Positions 42,157 to 50,635 of a stretch of DNA of 64,000 bases are shown here, in pieces. Positions within the stretch are counted from its first letter, which is position 1; the number at the start of each line of letters is the position of its first letter. A model generated the notes under the pieces. The model was not told the origin of the DNA and ran no database searches. It was given only the letters and a program-made list of their open reading frames with translations. The position numbers and the translations under genes were made by a program. Source of the stretch: Roseomonas mucosa (GTDB lineage Bacteria; Pseudomonadota; Alphaproteobacteria; Acetobacterales; Acetobacteraceae); contig CAMDWG010000003.1 of NCBI GenBank assembly GCA_945878375.1, positions 1-64,000 of the forward strand, given 5' to 3'.

Positions 42157-42184
42157 TTGTTGCACGCTGGCCCGGCCTTATGGT
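42157..42184 (+). promoter_or_regulatory. Candidate promoter of the symporter operon
   Basis: TTGTTG (42157-42162), a 16-base spacer and TATGGT (42179-42184) lie in the 139-base divergent gap before the DUF4212 gene, giving a ~75-base leader. Match quality is moderate. Confidence 0.4.
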
Positions 42185-42268
42185 AGCCGCAAGAATTGGA
42201 CCGACCGAAGCGGGGGTCCGAAAAAATGCCGCGCCGGAGAGAGCCGGTAGCGGGAGTTGGGGAGAGAG

Positions 42269-42580
42269 ATGGGCATGCCCTTGGTCGAAGACGTGAAGGA
42301 TGCCCGGGGCGCGACCAGCGCCGCCGTGGACAAGGTAACAGGCGAGGCTTACTGGAAAAAGACCTCGGGCCTGATGTGGACCGTGCTGGCCATCTGGTTC
42401 GTCGCCGGCTTCCTGGTGCATGTCTTCGCACCATCCCTGAACGGCATCCGTATCCTGGGCTTTCCGGTGGGCTTCTATATCGCCGCCCAGGGCAGCCTGA
42501 TCGTCTTCGTCGTCGCCCTGTTCTGGTTCGGCAAGCGCCAGAACGAGATCGACGAAGAATTCGGCGTGCAGGAGGACTGA
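42269..42580 (+). CDS. DUF4212 sodium/solute symporter small subunit
   Basis: 103 residues with two membrane helices. The first is 'SGLMWTVLAIWFVAGFLVHV' and the second spans 'GFYIAAQGSLIVFVVALFWF'. The 'NGIRILGFPVGFYIAAQGS' loop and the acidic tail 'NEIDEEFGVQED' are typical of the DUF4212 family, which always pairs with VC_2705-type SSS permeases. This one starts 4 bases before that gene. A good GGAGAGAG site precedes ATG 42269. It is presumed to form a complex with the permease in the inner membrane. It differs from the DUF485 partner of ActP, although the roles are analogous. Confidence 0.9.
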   Translation: MGMPLVEDVKDARGATSAAVDKVTGEAYWKKTSGLMWTVLAIWFVAGFLVHVFAPSLNGIRILGFPVGFYIAAQGSLIVFVVALFWFGKRQNEIDEEFGVQED

Positions 42581-42584
42581 TCGG

Positions 42585-44636
42585 ATGAGCAGCTCCCTGA
42601 AGGAGAAGGATCCGTTCATCGCCTCGCTCGGCAAGATTTATGCCGGGTACACGGGCGGCTTCGCGGTCTTCGTCATCCTGATCGCCATCCTCGAGCAGAT
42701 GGGGGTCCCCGACCGGATCCTGGGCTATCTGTTCGTCGGCCTGACCATCGGCGTCTACGCCTATATCGGCATCATCAGCCGCACCCAGGCCGTGGCCGAA
42801 TACTATGTCGCCGGCCGGCGCGTCCCCGCGCTGTACAACGGCATGGCCACCGGCTCCGACTGGATGTCGGCCGCGAGCTTCATCGGCATGGCCGGTTCGC
42901 TCTACGCCCTGGGTTACGGCGGGCTCGCCTTCATCCTGGGTTGGACCGGCGGCTACATGCTGGTCGCGATCCTGCTCGCGCCCTATCTGCGCAAGTTCGG
43001 CCAGTACACGGTGCCCGACTTCCTCGGTGCCCGGTACGGCGGCAACGCCGCGCGCCTCGTTGGCGTCACCGTGCTGATCACGGCGTCCTTCGTGTATGTC
43101 GTGGCGCAGATCGTGGGCGTCGGCATCATCACCCAGCGCTTCCTCGACGTCTCCTTCGGCGTCGCGGTGTTCGTGGGCCTGGCCGGCATCCTGGTCTGCT
43201 CGATGCTCGGCGGCATGCGCGCCGTCACCTGGACCCAGGTGGCGCAGTACATCGTGCTGATCATCGCCTACCTGATCCCGGCCTTCCTGATGTCGGCCAA
43301 GGTCACCGGCGTGCCGCTGCCGCAGATCATGTACGGCGTCGCGCTGGAACGGATCGAGGGCCTGGAGAATGCCTTCCGCGCCGCGGGCATGACCCCGCCG
43401 CCCGGGGTGACAGGTTATCACTCCGCGCCCTTCGTGGGGCCAAACGGCCAGTTCTCCATGCCGGCGGCGGTGAACTTCTTCGCCCTGGTGTTCTGCCTGA
43501 TGGTCGGCACCGCGGCGCTGCCGCACATCCTGATGCGCTACTTCACCACCCCGTCGGTGCGTGAGGCGCGGCAATCCGTGGCATGGTCGCTGTTCTTCAT
43601 CTTCCTGCTGTACTTCACGGCGCCGGCCTATGCGGCGTTCGGCAAGGTGGAGATCTACCAGAACATCATCGGCCAGCCGATCGCGGCCCTGCCGGAGTGG
43701 ATCAAGAACTGGCAGATCGTCTCCCCCTACGGCGTGCCTTGGATCAACATCGTCGACGTCAACCGGGACGGTATCGTCCAGTGGGGCGACTTCCGCATCC
43801 ATCCCGACGTCGTCGTGCTGGCGACGCCGGAAATCGCGGGTCTGCCTTACGTGATCGCCGGCCTGGTGGCCGCCGGTGGCCTTGCCGCCGCGCTCTCCAC
43901 CGCCGACGGCCTGCTGCTGGCGCTGGCCAATGCGTTGTCGCACGACGTCTATTACAAGATGATCGACCGCAACGCGCCGACGGCCCGCCGCCTGGTCATC
44001 TCCCGCACCCTGCTCATTGTCGTGGCGCTTGCCGCGGCCTGGACAGCGGGCAATGCGGGCGCGGACATCCTGTTCCTGGTCGCCTGGGCCTTCTCCATCG
44101 CCGCCGCGGGTCTGTTTGCCGCGCTGGTGATGGGCGTCTGGTACAAGAAGACCACGAACACCGCCGCTGTTGTCGGCATGGCGGTCGGCTATGTCGCCAC
44201 CTTCGGCTACCTGATCCACTCGGAGTGGTTCGGCCTCGACTTCATCCAGATCTTCGGGTCGAAGGATGCGATCGTGGCGGCGGCCCGTCAGGTGGGCAGC
44301 ATCAACCCCAACTTCGTCTCGGCCGAAGTACGGGCCGAGGCGGCGGCGATCGTGGCGAATGCCGCGAACCACAAGGACGGCGCGCTGGCCTGGTTCGGCA
44401 GCATCTTCGGCATGCCGACCGACACCGTGGTGCTTCGCAACCGCGTGGTCGGCCGTCTCTGGGGCATCAACAACATCTCCGGCGGCATCGTTGGCGTGCC
44501 GCTGTCGTTCCTCACCATCTGGCTGGTGTCGAAGTTCACCACCCCGCCCAGCCAGGCGATGCAGGACTTCATCGACGACATCCGCATTCCGAAGGGCGGC
44601 GTTCGCCTCGCGGATACGCGGGAAGCGGTCGAGTAA
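42585..44636 (+). CDS. Sodium:solute symporter (SSS family, VC_2705-like; acetate/short-chain acid type)
   Basis: A 683-residue LeuT-fold inner-membrane symporter with 13 or more helices. 'AEYYVAGRRVPALYNGMATGSDWMSAASFIGMAGS' holds the SSS sodium/substrate region (split around TM1-2). 'GTAALPHILMRYFTTPSVREAR' and 'AALSTADGLLLALANALSHD' are further SSS signatures. A large soluble insertion (about 350-430, containing 'DVNRDGIVQWGDFRIHPD') sits between helices. It makes this protein longer than ActP (about 550) and contains a D-x-N-x-D-G EF-hand-like stretch. It probably imports acetate or related monocarboxylates. Translated with DUF4212. Multiple hairpins follow its stop. Confidence 0.92.
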   Translation: MSSSLKEKDPFIASLGKIYAGYTGGFAVFVILIAILEQMGVPDRILGYLFVGLTIGVYAYIGIISRTQAVAEYYVAGRRVPALYNGMATGSDWMSAASFIGMAGSLYALGYGGLAFILGWTGGYMLVAILLAPYLRKFGQYTVPDFLGARYGGNAARLVGVTVLITASFVYVVAQIVGVGIITQRFLDVSFGVAVFVGLAGILVCSMLGGMRAVTWTQVAQYIVLIIAYLIPAFLMSAKVTGVPLPQIMYGVALERIEGLENAFRAAGMTPPPGVTGYHSAPFVGPNGQFSMPAAVNFFALVFCLMVGTAALPHILMRYFTTPSVREARQSVAWSLFFIFLLYFTAPAYAAFGKVEIYQNIIGQPIAALPEWIKNWQIVSPYGVPWINIVDVNRDGIVQWGDFRIHPDVVVLATPEIAGLPYVIAGLVAAGGLAAALSTADGLLLALANALSHDVYYKMIDRNAPTARRLVISRTLLIVVALAAAWTAGNAGADILFLVAWAFSIAAAGLFAALVMGVWYKKTTNTAAVVGMAVGYVATFGYLIHSEWFGLDFIQIFGSKDAIVAAARQVGSINPNFVSAEVRAEAAAIVANAANHKDGALAWFGSIFGMPTDTVVLRNRVVGRLWGINNISGGIVGVPLSFLTIWLVSKFTTPPSQAMQDFIDDIRIPKGGVRLADTREAVE

Positions 44637-44638
44637 AT

Positions 44639-44759
44639 CCCCAAGACAACGCTTCGCGTTGCCTTGGGGGCCCCGGAGGGTTCCTGATCCTCGGGGCTTC
44701 GGCTCCTCCTCCGGTGGCGTCGTGCCGGAGGCACGCCTCACGGCGTGACGCCACCGGAG
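44639..44759. repeat. Two hairpins after the symporter stop
   Basis: A first stem of CCCCAAG-AACGC with GCGTT-CCTTGGGG (44639-44669) lies 3 bases after the stop. A second, larger inverted repeat has arms CTCCGGTGGCGTC and GACGCCACCGGAG (about 44710-44759) around a nested GTGCCGGAGGCAC hairpin. They precede the intrinsic terminator. They may protect the mRNA 3' end or attenuate transcription. Confidence 0.65.
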
Positions 44760-44768
44760 GGTTCCGGG

Positions 44769-44797
44769 GGGCGGCCACTTGTTGGCCGCCCTTTTTT
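44769..44797 (+). terminator. Rho-independent terminator of the symporter operon
   Basis: GGGCGGCCA/TGGCCGCCC (44769-44777 and 44783-44791) with loop CTTGT is followed by six T residues. This is the strongest intrinsic terminator in the window. Confidence 0.92.
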
Positions 44798-44832
44798 CTT
44801 GCACATCCCGCACCAGCCGCACTGAGGGGGCG

Positions 44833-45150
44833 ATGCAGTCCTTCATCACCGATCACCTCGCCTTCTGGATCCCGATGTATGTCCTGGCGCTGACCGCCTG
44901 GGCCTGCATCGGCCGCTTCATGATGCAGGTCTTCGTGGCGGAGGAGAGCCCGAACTACATCTGGCGCGGCTTCCGCCTGCTGACCGACTGGGCGGTCTGG
45001 TGCGCGCGGCGGATGGTGCCGTCCTATGTCGGCCCGCGTGTCCTGCCGCTGGTCGCCGCCTGCTGGCTGTTCGGGATCCGCCTGGTCGGCGGCGTGCTGG
45101 CGATCAGCGCTGGCATGGCGCCTTCCCTGACACCGCCGGGGGCGGGCTGA
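44833..45150 (+). CDS. Small membrane protein, unknown function
   Basis: 105 residues with two to three hydrophobic segments (about 9-33 'FWIPMYVLALTAWACIG', about 70-95 'VLPLVAACWLFGIRLVGGVL'). A charged loop containing 'MMQVFVAEESPNYIWRGFRL' separates them. No family is recognised with confidence. Start ATG 44833 has GAGGGGG upstream. It is one base from the next gene on the same strand (TGA then ATG), so the two are co-transcribed. It lies downstream of the symporter but after a strong terminator, so its promoter is probably in 44798-44832. Confidence 0.6.
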   Translation: MQSFITDHLAFWIPMYVLALTAWACIGRFMMQVFVAEESPNYIWRGFRLLTDWAVWCARRMVPSYVGPRVLPLVAACWLFGIRLVGGVLAISAGMAPSLTPPGAG

Positions 45151-45151
45151 G

Positions 45152-45442
45152 ATGACGCCGCAGAACCTCTTCGTCGCCACCATGGGCCTCTGCCTGGTGA
45201 ACGGGCTCATCAGCCCGATGCTTGGCGTGGTCTGGATGCTTCACCCGGTCTGGATGCCGGAGATGGTGCCGCTGACCAATGAGACGGTCTTCTACGGCGC
45301 GAGCCTGCTGGTCTCGACCGCCACGCTGCTGCTGTCCGCCGTCCCGGCCGCGATGGCCGAACGGTTCGGCCTGCCGCTGGAGAAGGCCATGTGGATCTGG
45401 CTGGGCGGCGCGGGGTTGCTGGTGCTGATCGGCCTCGGCTGA
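45152..45442 (+). CDS. Small membrane protein, unknown function
   Basis: 96 residues with three likely membrane segments (about 5-30 starting 'LFVATMGLCLVNGLISPMLG', about 46-68 'FYGASLLVSTATLLLSAVPA', and about 78-96 'AMWIWLGGAGLLVLIGLG'). An amphipathic segment containing 'ERFGLPLEKA' lies before the last. The frame begins 1 base after the preceding stop, so the two proteins may form a complex. No family or function is recognised. Confidence 0.6.
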   Translation: MTPQNLFVATMGLCLVNGLISPMLGVVWMLHPVWMPEMVPLTNETVFYGASLLVSTATLLLSAVPAAMAERFGLPLEKAMWIWLGGAGLLVLIGLG

Positions 45443-45746
45443 GCGTTCCGCCTTCCGCCGCCGGCTACCCGGTCATGCCGGTCCATGACTTCCGCCCAAG
45501 CCACACATCTGACGGCTCAGACCGGGGAAACGCCCACGACCGGAGGCCTTGCGGAGGCGGATATCGTCTCTCTCGGCCCAGGCCTGGGCAGGATCGTACA
45601 CAGCCTGCGAAGACAGATATTCTCTTTATCAATCCAGAACGAGGGCCCGCCCGGCAAGCGCCGCACTCCCTCTCCGCCATCTATGCTGCGATGCAGCATA
45701 TTCATCATTCAAAGAGATTTGTGTTCGTACAATTCACACTCGCGCG
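45443..45746. other. 304-base convergent gap with operator-like palindrome
   Basis: This gap between convergent genes is less GC-rich than its surroundings, especially 45600-45750. It contains a perfect palindrome TATGCTGC-GAT-GCAGCATA (45681-45699). Short ORFs on both strands run through it, but none has a ribosome site or a protein-like composition. No U-tract terminator is seen. Just beyond it, within the plsC tail, lies a consensus DnaA-box sequence TTATCCACA (45763-45771). Confidence 0.45.
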
Positions 45747-46481
45747 CTATCGACCCACAGATTTATCCACAGATCCCTCGGCCAGCAGCCGGTCGCTCTC
45801 GGTCTCGATCGCGTCCGTCAGCGCCGCCAGAAGCTGGGCCCGCGGCAGGTCCGGCGTGATCGCTGGCAGCACCGAGACGCGGATGACGCCCGGCCGCTTC
45901 AGGAAGGACCGCCGCCCCCAGATGCGGCCGCTGTCGGTCGCCACCGGGAAGACCGGCATCTTGGTTGCCCCCGCGATGGCGACCACGCCCGGCAGATAGG
46001 GCGCGCGCTGGCCGGGCGCGGTGCGGGTGCCTTCCGGAAAGATCACCACCTGCCGCCCGGCTTCGAGCGCCGCCTGCGCCGCCCGCAGCATCGCCCGCAG
46101 CGCCACCCCGCCGCCCTCGCGGTCCACCGGGATATTGCCCACCTTGCGGATATGCCAGCCATAGAAGGGGATCCGGAGCAGCTCCTTCTTCATCACATAG
46201 ATCGTGTCGGGCAGCAGCGTGACCCAGACGATGGTGTCGAAGGCCGATTGGTGCTTGGACGCGATCACCACCGCGCCCGGCGGGATGCGGTCCAGCCCGC
46301 GCACCTCCACCCGCACGCCGCAGATGACGCGCAGCAGCAGCAGCACGCCGCGCGCCCAGAAGCGGGCGACCTCTCGCATCGCCACGCGGGGCGCGGCGAG
46401 GACGGGGGTGACGACCACCACCACCACCGCCGTGAACAGGAAGAAGGCCAGGTTGAACAGGACGGAGCGGATCAGGGTCAT
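45747..46481 (-). CDS. plsC: 1-acyl-sn-glycerol-3-phosphate acyltransferase
   Basis: A 244-residue membrane-associated enzyme that makes phosphatidic acid from lysophosphatidic acid. An N-terminal membrane helix (about 1-28) precedes motif I 'SKHQSAFDT' (HX4D catalytic pair). Motif II 'MKKELLRIPFYGWHIR', motif III 'FPEGTR' and 'PGVVAIAGATKMPVFPVA' follow. The start is ATG 46481, with a 4-base ATGA overlap with the YdcF-like gene. The frame open to 47357 is a shadow. It is the last gene of the ftsE-ftsX-ydcF-plsC run, so it is probably expressed with these envelope functions. Confidence 0.92.
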   Translation of the reverse strand: MTLIRSVLFNLAFFLFTAVVVVVVTPVLAAPRVAMREVARFWARGVLLLLRVICGVRVEVRGLDRIPPGAVVIASKHQSAFDTIVWVTLLPDTIYVMKKELLRIPFYGWHIRKVGNIPVDREGGGVALRAMLRAAQAALEAGRQVVIFPEGTRTAPGQRAPYLPGVVAIAGATKMPVFPVATDSGRIWGRRSFLKRPGVIRVSVLPAITPDLPRAQLLAALTDAIETESDRLLAEGSVDKSVGR

Positions 46482-47095
46482 CGCCGCGATGCTTCGCCCG
46501 CCGGGACCGGCGCCGCAAGCCCTGCCAGCGCCAGGCCGAATTTCAGATACTCCCCGCCCAGCAGCGTCATGGTGCGGCGCAACGGCACCTCCCCTTCGCG
46601 CAGGATGCCGGGGACCACGGGGTGGGCGACCAGCTCGACCCCCGGCAGGGCGCGGCGCAGCACCAGAATCGCGCGCGGCATGTGGTAGGCGGCGGTCACG
46701 ACCCGCAATGTGCGGACAGGACGGCCGGAAGCGGCCTCGGCCGCGATCCAGGCCGCGGTCTCCGCCGCATTGCCGGCCGTGGTCGCCGCCGCATGGCCGA
46801 TGGCGAGGCGCCCGGCCAGCGCGGCCGGGTCGCGCCCATGCACGCGGGCCAGCGCCGCCGGCGTCAGCCCGGGCGCGGCGCCGGAGACCAGCAGCCGGGG
46901 CGCCGCGCCGGCTTCGAGCAGGTCCAGCGCCGTCTCGACCCGGTCGAGCCCGCCGGTCAGCACCACGATCGCATCGGTGCGGCGCCCGGGCGCCTCCACC
47001 CCCGCCCGCGTCGCCTCCAGGAACCAGAAGAAGCTGCCGGCCAGCGCGACGGCGATGGCCAGCGCCAGGCCGATCCTGGGCAGGCTTCGCCTCAC
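46478..47095 (-). CDS. YdcF-family (DUF218) membrane-anchored protein
   Basis: 205 residues. One N-terminal membrane anchor ('LALAIAVALAGSFFWFLEAT') precedes a Rossmann-like DUF218 domain. Motifs are 'DAIVVLTGGLDRVETALDLL', 'LLVSGAAPG', 'NAAETAAWIA' and 'VTAAYHMPRAILVLRRALPGVEL'. The acidic/His set matches the SanA/YdcF/ElyC group, some of which act in envelope synthesis. It overlaps plsC by 4 bases at its 3' end and ftsX by 4 bases at its 5' end. The position between ftsEX and plsC suggests a cell-envelope role. Confidence 0.88.
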   Translation of the reverse strand: MRRSLPRIGLALAIAVALAGSFFWFLEATRAGVEAPGRRTDAIVVLTGGLDRVETALDLLEAGAAPRLLVSGAAPGLTPAALARVHGRDPAALAGRLAIGHAAATTAGNAAETAAWIAAEAASGRPVRTLRVVTAAYHMPRAILVLRRALPGVELVAHPVVPGILREGEVPLRRTMTLLGGEYLKFGLALAGLAAPVPAGEASRR

Positions 47096-47952
47096 GGCAA
47101 TTGCCGCAGCCAGCGGCGCACGGTGAATTGGGCCGTGGTCCAGCCGACGAGGAAGGCCAGCGGCGGCACGGCCGCCAGCGCCACCCAGGGCAGCGCAGCC
47201 ACGCCACGGGCCGACGCGCCGGTCCAGGGGGCGGCGAGATCCGCCAGCACGACCAGCGCAGGCACCGAGGCGGCGGTGCCCACCACCGCGCCCGCCGCCG
47301 CCAGCAGGCCGAGCCGGCGGGCGAAGCGGCCGGCGATCTCGGCGTCCCGCGCGCCAAGGCCGTGCAGCACCTCCACCGCGTCGCGGCGGGCGGTCAGGCC
47401 GGCGCGGGTCGCGACCGCGACCACCGCCGCCGCCACCGCCGCGACCAGCGCCAGCACCGCCCAGGACAGCGCCTGCAGGCTGCGCGCCAGCGCCGCGAGG
47501 CGCTGCACCCAGAGCCCATGCGCCTCCACCACCACGCCGGGCACGGTCTCCGCCAGGCGGTCGCCGATCAGCACAGGATCGGCGCGGGGGTCGCGCAGCC
47601 GGATCTCGATGACCGCCGGCAGCGGCAGGCCGCCGCCATCGCCCAGCCAGGGGCGCAGCAATTCGACCAGCCGGGTCGGGTCCATGGCGCGGGCCTCCGC
47701 CACTTCGGGCATTGCGCGCAGGGCGGCGACGGCGCGCGCGGTGCGGTCGGCATCCGCATCGGGCAACTGGACCGTGACGGCCGCCGCCGCCCCCCGCTGC
47801 CAGCGTTCCGCGAGCGCGGAGGCGCCCTCGGCCCCGGCGATGGCCAACGCCGCGAGGAGTGCCATCGCCGCGACCAGGCCGGGCAGCAGCCAGCCCGACA
47901 GCGCCCGGCGCAGCCCGAGCGGGTCCCGCGAATGGCGCAGGCGCCTAGCCAA
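47092..47952 (-). CDS. ftsX: Cell division ABC transporter permease FtsX
   Basis: About 286 residues with four membrane helices. One is near the N-terminus ('[20 protein letters not shown]'). A periplasmic loop (about 65-145) follows, then three helices, ending '[20 protein letters not shown]'. FtsX anchors the FtsE ATPase and activates septal peptidoglycan hydrolases. No ATG is suitably placed. The likely start is TTG 47952 overlapping the ftsE stop (TTGGCTAG). The open frame extends to 48075 only as an ftsE shadow. Its 3' end overlaps the YdcF gene. Confidence 0.82.
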   Translation of the reverse strand: MARRLRHSRDPLGLRRALSGWLLPGLVAAMALLAALAIAGAEGASALAERWQRGAAAAVTVQLPDADADRTARAVAALRAMPEVAEARAMDPTRLVELLRPWLGDGGGLPLPAVIEIRLRDPRADPVLIGDRLAETVPGVVVEAHGLWVQRLAALARSLQALSWAVLALVAAVAAAVVAVATRAGLTARRDAVEVLHGLGARDAEIAGRFARRLGLLAAAGAVVGTAASVPALVVLADLAAPWTGASARGVAALPWVALAAVPPLAFLVGWTTAQFTVRRWLRQLP

Positions 47953-48670
47953 GCGAATCCTCCTCCTCGGCGAAGGGGTCGCGGGCGTGGTCGGGGTCGC
48001 GGAGCCGCCCTTCCTCCAGCACCAGGGCGGGGGCGGGGTGGCGGGCGACCAGCGCCTCGTCATGGGTCGCGACAACCACCGTCGTGCCGGCGCGGTTCAT
48101 CTCCGTCAGCAGCGCCAGAAGGCGCCGCGCCTGGCGGGTGTCGAGGTTGCCGGTCGGCTCATCGGCCACCAGCAGGTCGGGGCTGTGGACGACGGCGCGC
48201 GCGATGGCGATGCGCTGCTGTTCGCCGCCCGACAGCTCGGGCGGGGCGGATCGGGCCTTTGCCTCCAGCCCGACCCAGCGGAGGATCTCCGCCACATCGG
48301 CGCGGAGCGAGGCTTCGGGGCGCCCGGCCAGGCGCAGCGGCAGCGCCACATTGTCAAAGACGGACATGTAGGGCAGCAGGCGGAAATCCTGGAACACCAC
48401 GCCGATCCGCCGCCGCACCGCCGGCAGGGCCGCGCGCGGAGCGCGGGAGGCGCGCAGGCCCAGCACCTCCACCTCTCCCCGGCTGGGGCGGAGCGCCAGG
48501 TGCATCAGCCGCAGCACGGATGATTTCCCGGCCCCGGACGGGCCGAGCAGCCAGGTAAAAGAACCGCGCGGCAGGGCGAAGGAGATGTCGGATAGCGCCG
48601 GCGGCCCCAGCAGGCCGCGTTGGGGTTCCCCGCCAGGGTAGCGCAGCCCGACCGCCTCGAACCGGATCAT
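47945..48670 (-). CDS. ftsE: Cell division ATP-binding protein FtsE
   Basis: A 241-residue ABC ATPase. Walker A 'GPSGAGKSS', Q-loop '[20 protein letters not shown]', signature '[15 protein letters not shown]' (split from the preceding PPE), Walker B '[12 protein letters not shown]' and the H-loop '[10 protein letters not shown]' are all intact. With FtsX it forms a type VII-like ABC complex at the division septum. The start is ATG 48670. An upstream in-frame ATG (48763) would run into the divergent zinc-ribbon gene. An extended acidic tail '[10 protein letters not shown]' is noted. Confidence 0.95.
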   Translation of the reverse strand: MIRFEAVGLRYPGGEPQRGLLGPPALSDISFALPRGSFTWLLGPSGAGKSSVLRLMHLALRPSRGEVEVLGLRASRAPRAALPAVRRRIGVVFQDFRLLPYMSVFDNVALPLRLAGRPEASLRADVAEILRWVGLEAKARSAPPELSGGEQQRIAIARAVVHSPDLLVADEPTGNLDTRQARRLLALLTEMNRAGTTVVVATHDEALVARHPAPALVLEEGRLRDPDHARDPFAEEEDSLG

Positions 48671-48761
48671 GGACCTTCTCTGCCCCGTGTCCGGCTGCGC
48701 GCCAAGGGGGAAGATCGCGCGGGGTGGACGAGCGTGGGGGTCGTGGCCACATTTGGGGCCC

Positions 48762-49328
48762 ATGCGGATCGCCTGTCCCAGCTGCCACGCCGAATACGAG
48801 GTGCCCGACGCGATGCTCGCGGGCGGGGCCCGCCAGCTGCGCTGCGCGCGCTGCGGCCATGGATTCTCCGCCGCGCTGCCGGCCGAGACCGCGTCCCCGC
48901 CGCCAATCCCCGCACCGCCCCTGGCGGGACCGGCCGCCGCGCCGGAACCGGATCAATCCGCACCGGTCGCTCCCTCGGCCGCTCCCGTAGCCGCTCAGCT
49001 GGCCGAGGAGCCGTCGACGAAGCCCCCCTTGGCCGATGCCGTCCCGCCCGCGCATCGTCCGACGACGTCCGTGCCGGCGCCCGCCCCTGTCGGCGCACCT
49101 CCCTCCGGCCCCGACCGGCCACCGCCCACACGCGGCCCGCTGCATCATTCCCCGATCAACCCGCCGGAGGAGCCCACCCCGCCGCCCACCGGCCGGCTGG
49201 CGGCGGCGTGGCTTGCCTCCCTCGCGCTGGTCGGCGCGGGGGTGGCCGCGCTGGTGGTGTTCCAGGCCGAGATCGTCGCGGCCTGGCCGCCCGCGGCGCG
49301 GCTCTACGCCGCACTCGGATTGGGCTGA
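48762..49328 (+). CDS. MJ0042-type zinc-ribbon protein with one C-terminal membrane helix
   Basis: 188 residues. The N-terminus holds a CxxC-x19-CxxC zinc ribbon (Cys5, Cys8, Cys28, Cys31; 'MRIACPSCHAEYEVPD'). A long Pro/Ala-rich linker (about 40-145) follows, and one hydrophobic helix lies near 150-170 ('AAAWLASLALVGAGVAALVV'). This layout is common in alphaproteobacteria, where the ribbon would lie in the cytoplasm and the protein be anchored in the inner membrane. The function is unknown. It is divergent from ftsE with 91 bases between starts and convergent with folC. Confidence 0.82.
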   Translation: MRIACPSCHAEYEVPDAMLAGGARQLRCARCGHGFSAALPAETASPPPIPAPPLAGPAAAPEPDQSAPVAPSAAPVAAQLAEEPSTKPPLADAVPPAHRPTTSVPAPAPVGAPPSGPDRPPPTRGPLHHSPINPPEEPTPPPTGRLAAAWLASLALVGAGVAALVVFQAEIVAAWPPAARLYAALGLG

Positions 49329-49341
49329 GCCAACCGGTCTC

Positions 49342-50634
49342 TCAGCCCGCGTCGAGCTTCAGCGCCTCGCCGGCCAGATAGAGGCTGCCGCAGATCAGCA
49401 CCCGCGCCGGCGGGCCGTCCCTCGGCACCGCGCGCAGCGCCTGGTCCAGCGTGCCGCCGATGCGGGCGGCGCCGCCGCTGGCTTCCACGATGGCCTCGAC
49501 CGGCATGGCCAGATGCTGCCCCGGCTCCGCCACCGCCCAGAGGCTGGTCGCCAGCGGGATGATGGGGGCAAGGAAGGCGTCCGATTGCTTGCCGCCCTTC
49601 ATGCCCACCAGCAGATGCGCCGGCCGGTCGGCGAAGGCCTGGGCGAGATGCGCCGCGATGGCGACCCCGCCGCCGGCATTGTGGCCGCCATCCAGCCACA
49701 GCTCCCACCCCGCCGGCAGCAGCGCGGCCAGCCGGCCGGTCAGGCGTTGCATGCGGCCGGGCCATTCGGCGCGGGCGACGCCCTCGACAATCGCGGCCTC
49801 GGTCAGCCAAGGCGGGTTCCAGGCGCGGAGCGCCGCGATGGCGATGCCGGCATTGTCGGCCTGGTGGGGGCCGGGCAGGCCGGCCGGCGGCGTGGGGATG
49901 CATGCCGCCGAATCCGTCCAGGTGAGCCCGGCATCCGGCTGGTAGGACACATCCCAATCCCGGCCCCGCCGCAGCAGCGGCGCGCCGCGTTCCGCCGCCA
50001 CGCTCTCAAAAACGGCCAGCACCTCGGCAGCCTGGGCGCCGGTGGCGCAGGGGACGCTGTGCTTGATGATGCCGGCCTTCTCGAAGGCGATCTTGGCCAG
50101 CGTGTCGCCCAGGAAGTCCATGTGGTCCATGGAGATGCCGGTGATCGCGGTGGCGACTGGCCGATCCACCACATTGGTCGCGTCGAACCGCCCGCCCAGC
50201 CCGACCTCCAGCACCAGCAGATCGGCCGGGACGGTCGCGAACAGGTGGAAGGCGACCGCCGTCGTCACCTCGAACACCGTGATGGGGGCGCCGGCATTGA
50301 CGCGCTCCACATGCTCCAGCGCCTCCGCCAGCGCGTCCTCGCTCACCAACTCACCGGCCAGCCGGATGCGTTCGTGGAAGCGGACCAAGTGGGGCGAGGT
50401 ATAGACATGTACCCGCAGCCCCGCCGCTTCCGCGATGGCGCGCAGGAAGGCGCAGGTCGATCCCTTGCCGTTGGTCCCGGCCACATGGATCACCGGCGGC
50501 AGGCGCCGTTCGGGATTGCCGAGTGCGTCGAGGCAAGCCTGCATGCGCCCGAGGCTGAGGTCGATCAGCTTCGGGTGCAGGCTGTGCAACCGCTCGATAA
50601 TGGCCTCGCTGCGCGAGGCGGGCAGTGCGGTCAC
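49342..50634 (-). CDS. folC: Bifunctional folylpolyglutamate synthase/dihydrofolate synthase
   Basis: A 430-residue Mur-ligase-family enzyme that adds glutamate to dihydropteroate and to folates. ATP-binding 'VIHVAGTNGKGSTCAFLRAI' lies near residues 46-65. 'TSPHLVRFHERIRLAGELVS' and the 'LEVGLGGRFDATNVV' block are folate-site signatures. 'GISMDHMDFLGDTLAKIAFEKAGI' and 'DGGHNAGG' complete it. It begins 1 base after the accD stop, the usual accD-folC arrangement, and is the last gene of the trpB-trpA-accD-folC run. Confidence 0.95.
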   Translation of the reverse strand: MTALPASRSEAIIERLHSLHPKLIDLSLGRMQACLDALGNPERRLPPVIHVAGTNGKGSTCAFLRAIAEAAGLRVHVYTSPHLVRFHERIRLAGELVSEDALAEALEHVERVNAGAPITVFEVTTAVAFHLFATVPADLLVLEVGLGGRFDATNVVDRPVATAITGISMDHMDFLGDTLAKIAFEKAGIIKHSVPCATGAQAAEVLAVFESVAAERGAPLLRRGRDWDVSYQPDAGLTWTDSAACIPTPPAGLPGPHQADNAGIAIAALRAWNPPWLTEAAIVEGVARAEWPGRMQRLTGRLAALLPAGWELWLDGGHNAGGGVAIAAHLAQAFADRPAHLLVGMKGGKQSDAFLAPIIPLATSLWAVAEPGQHLAMPVEAIVEASGGAARIGGTLDQALRAVPRDGPPARVLICGSLYLAGEALKLDAG

Positions 50635-50635
50635 C

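Noticed and set aside
45763-45771. DnaA box as evidence of a replication origin
   Set aside because: Only one consensus box is seen, inside plsC coding sequence, with no AT-rich unwinding region or dnaA/parAB/gidA neighbourhood.
45485-45859. A 124-codon plus-strand frame in the convergent gap
   Set aside because: No ribosome site, composition not protein-like, and its second half is antisense to plsC.
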